From the NCBI GenBank assembly GCA_027858455.1, contig JAQICQ010000123.1, positions 1 to 8,092 on the forward strand: DNA of 8,092 bases, in the 5' to 3' direction. The translations under genes were made by a program, and so were the position numbers. Under the pieces are notes generated by a model. That model did no database searches. It saw only the letters and a list, made by a program, of their open reading frames with translations, and was not told the origin of the DNA. The stretch comes from Elusimicrobiota bacterium. Its GTDB lineage: Bacteria > CG03 > SLGR01 > JAGXOG01. This document shows, piece by piece, positions 6,906-8,092 of the stretch (position 1 is the first letter of the stretch; each line of letters starts with the position of its first letter).

Positions 6906-6907
6906 CG
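6882..6907 (+). repeat. 13-bp tandem duplication carrying two Shine-Dalgarno copies
   Basis: GGCGGAGGTTACA (6882-6894) is followed at once by GGCGGAGGTGACG (6895-6907), differing at two positions. Each copy has GGAGG (6885-6889 and 6898-6902). The second lies 5 nt before ATG 6908 and is the working ribosome-binding site. A similar context, CGGAGGTTACG, precedes the next gene at 8025-8035. Confidence 0.75.
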
Positions 6908-7837
6908 ATGAAAAAGAAATATTTTCTGCCGGCAGTTTTTCTAATCTTAATATTCTTGTCGGGATGCGATCGTTCCCGCAAAGGCCCGCTCTCTTCACCT
7001 TCTTCGGGCGTAAGTTCGATAATCGGATCGCTTTCAATAAGCGATAAAGGAAATTTTCCCTATACCGATGCCTATATTAAGGTGTGGGATCAGAATGGTA
7101 ATCCTATAACAGATTTAAAACCCGGAAATATTGCCGTTACAGAAGACGGCAAGCCCGTTGTTTTATTAGAAGCAGAGCCCTCAAAATCGCCGCTTGCTAT
7201 AGTCCTGGTCCTTGACCGTAGCGGGACCATGGGATTTACCACACCTCCGTACTACGAAGCCTTAAATAAAGCAGCGTCCGGATTTATTAATAAACTCTCG
7301 GATATAGATTTTGTGGAGATTATTGATTTCGGCTCCAAAGTTGAGGTGTCCCAGACTTTTACAACAGATAAGTCCATACTTAAAGATGTGAAAAATGACG
7401 GCGCATCTGCGATGGGAGGGACTGCTCTTTACGATGCGATAGGTAAGGGGGTTGACGATCTTCAGACTATCGGAGGAGAGAGGGTGCTTATTGCAATGAC
7501 CGACGGTATAAATAATGTAGAGAATAATTACACCTTAGTTAGTGTAATAGATTATGCAAAGAATAAAAACCAGGTCGTTAATACAATAGGGTATGGGACA
7601 GGTTATATTTCAACAAATTTACAGCAGATTTCCGATGATACCGAGGGAATTTATATAGGAGCATCTTCGGCCGATGAATTGTATGCCGCCTATCAGAATA
7701 TGGTTCCTGCACCTAAAACCGATCATATAAGGATAAGGTTCAGGAGTTTGAGTAAATCGGCCAAGAAGGCTACTGTATATATATCCTACGGGGATTATAC
7801 AACCAGCTTTTCCGCAAAGTATCCTGATACGGAATAA
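6908..7837 (+). CDS. vWA-domain lipoprotein (VWFA-related type)
   Basis: The product is 309 residues. A lipoprotein signal is clear: MKKK, a hydrophobic stretch, then LSGC with the lipidated Cys20. A Ser/Gly/Pro-rich linker and a small beta domain (about 45-90, with VWDQNGNPITDLKPGNI) come before the von Willebrand A domain (about 95-265). The metal-ion-dependent adhesion site is present: D103-x-S105-G-T107 (DRSGT, with Thr for the last Ser), T172 in GGTALYDA, and D199 in MTDG. A short beta-rich tail (about 270-309) ends the chain. This matches the VWFA-related family seen in many bacteria, whose members bind protein partners through Mg2+. The ATG at 6908 is chosen over an in-frame GTG at 6902 because GGAGG at 6898-6902 is 5 nt upstream of the ATG and would overlap the GTG. 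The gene follows the barrel frame by 2 nt, so it is probably translationally coupled to it. It is likely anchored in the outer or inner membrane facing the periplasm or surface; its partner is unknown. Confidence 0.9.
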   Translation: MKKKYFLPAVFLILIFLSGCDRSRKGPLSSPSSGVSSIIGSLSISDKGNFPYTDAYIKVWDQNGNPITDLKPGNIAVTEDGKPVVLLEAEPSKSPLAIVLVLDRSGTMGFTTPPYYEALNKAASGFINKLSDIDFVEIIDFGSKVEVSQTFTTDKSILKDVKNDGASAMGGTALYDAIGKGVDDLQTIGGERVLIAMTDGINNVENNYTLVSVIDYAKNKNQVVNTIGYGTGYISTNLQQISDDTEGIYIGASSADELYAAYQNMVPAPKTDHIRIRFRSLSKSAKKATVYISYGDYTTSFSAKYPDTE

Positions 7838-7840
7838 CAA

Positions 7841-7852
7841 AAAGTATACTTT
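7841..7852. repeat. 12-bp perfect palindrome AAAGTATACTTT
   Basis: The palindrome lies 3 nt after the stop codon of the vWA gene. It has no loop, so it is more like a protein-binding half-site pair than an RNA hairpin. The nearby ACTTT-CTA-AAAGT (7848-7860) followed by TGTTTT could form a weak terminator-like stem, but it has only one G-C pair. Confidence 0.35.
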
Positions 7853-7901
7853 CTAAAAGTTGTTTTAAGCCCCCCATTCACTCTGTTTAAACTACCTGAG
7901 C

Positions 7902-7937
7902 TTATTCTAAAATTTTTATAAAAAAATATTAGAATAA
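7902..7937. repeat. AT-rich inverted repeat upstream of the promoter
   Basis: TTATTCTAA (7902-7910) and TTAGAATAA (7929-7937) are exact complements. After one A-A mismatch the inner bases 7912-7917 and 7922-7927 pair as well, leaving a 4-nt loop. It lies 10 bp upstream of the -35 box. It could be an operator, a transcription terminator of low stability for the vWA unit, or chance in AT-rich DNA. About 200 bp (7838-8038) between genes hold only this repeat, the palindrome, the promoter and the triplet array. Confidence 0.5.
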
Positions 7938-7947
7938 TATAACATAT

Positions 7948-7975
7948 TTTACAAAAAAACAAATTTTGTTATAAT
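7948..7975 (+). promoter_or_regulatory. Sigma-70-type promoter for the gene at 8039
   Basis: TTTACA (7948-7953, 5 of 6 to TTGACA) and a perfect TATAAT (7970-7975) are separated by 16 bp in AT-rich DNA. Transcription would start around 7982, giving a leader of roughly 55-60 nt before the ATG at 8039. The gene downstream therefore probably begins a new transcription unit. Confidence 0.55.
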
Positions 7976-7999
7976 AATAACAATAATAGTAACAATAAC
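7973..7999 (+). repeat. AAY triplet array in the 5' leader
   Basis: Nine consecutive triplets read AAT, AAT, AAC, AAT, AAT, AGT, AAC, AAT, AAC. Only the sixth departs from AAY. The array begins inside the -10 box and runs into the predicted leader, so slippage here could change leader length or promoter fit. Confidence 0.55.
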
Positions 8000-8025
8000 C
8001 TATAGGGTGCTTTTTATATTTAAAC

Positions 8026-8030
8026 GGAGG
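8026..8030 (+). promoter_or_regulatory. Ribosome-binding site GGAGG
   Basis: GGAGG lies 8 nt before ATG 8039, the only good start here. The surrounding CGGAGGTTACG resembles the site before the vWA gene. Confidence 0.8.
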
Positions 8031-8038
8031 TTACGTTA

Positions 8039-8092
8039 ATGAAAAACATATTAATAATTTTTGTATTATTTGTCTTAGTGAGTCAGACTACC
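8039..8092 (+). CDS. Start of a secreted or membrane protein (3' partial)
   Basis: Only 18 codons are in the window. They read MKNILIIFVLFVLVSQTT, a positively charged start and a hydrophobic core typical of a Sec signal peptide or N-terminal membrane anchor. A strong ribosome-binding site and its own promoter precede it. The mature protein is outside the window, so no function can be given. It continues the run of exported proteins seen in the rest of the window. Confidence 0.75.
   Translation, partial: MKNILIIFVLFVLVSQTT

Noticed and set aside
6802..7047. Plus-strand frame of 81 codons spanning the barrel/vWA junction
   Set aside because: It is out of frame with both neighbours, has no ribosome-binding site, and overlaps the convincing lipoprotein signal peptide.
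7999..8006. CCTATAGG palindrome in the leader of the last gene as a riboswitch or operator
   Set aside because: It is only 8 bp long and no wider conserved leader structure is recognisable.
1..8092. CRISPR array, tRNA, rRNA, transposase or attachment site
   Set aside because: No regularly spaced repeats, cloverleaf or rRNA-like stretches, transposase-like frames or terminal repeats were seen.

Overview
The window looks like part of a Gram-negative bacterial chromosome or metagenomic contig that encodes cell-surface and envelope proteins. The evidence is a giant extracytoplasmic multi-domain protein, an outer-membrane beta-barrel protein with a signal peptide, and a lipoprotein with a clear lipobox. 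Good GGAGG ribosome-binding sites precede two genes. All genes lie on the + strand. Base composition is intermediate, with AT-rich intergenic DNA. Very long proteins mixing Fn3/Ig-like, CBM9-like and lamin-tail modules are common in poorly cultivated phyla such as Omnitrophota or Elusimicrobiota, but this taxonomic guess is weak and no marker gene is present.

Layout. Positions 1-6210 hold the C-terminal part (2069 codons before the stop) of one huge protein that is open at the left edge. In order it carries an Ig-like module, an Fn3 domain, a CBM9-like sugar-binding domain with an EF-hand-like loop, three Ig-like modules, a lamin-tail domain, a first copy of an internally duplicated module, another Ig-like module, a chitobiase-C-like module, the second copy of the duplicated module, and about 1 kb with no recognised domain. 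A perfect 11-bp hairpin starts directly after its stop codon but has no U-tract.

Positions 6276-6827 encode an outer-membrane beta-barrel protein. It probably starts from its own promoter on a nearly leaderless mRNA. Its frame is cut by a TAA just before what looks like the last beta-strand; the same frame continues 25 more codons to a TGA at 6903-6905. That TGA lies 2 nt before the ATG of the next gene, a von Willebrand A (vWA) lipoprotein at 6908-7837. The two genes thus look like a coupled pair in which the first has acquired a nonsense codon, or is read through.

Positions 7838-8038 are an AT-rich intergenic region with a 12-bp palindrome, a 36-bp inverted repeat, a good sigma-70-type promoter and an AAY triplet array. 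This region leads into a further secreted or membrane protein that begins at 8039 and runs off the right edge.

Together the genes suggest a surface apparatus: a giant, probably carbohydrate- and calcium-binding protein next to a barrel and a vWA lipoprotein that could take part in adhesion or envelope assembly. This joint role is inferred from context. Nothing seen establishes a defined new system. The clearest anomaly is the interrupted barrel gene and the small duplication next to it.
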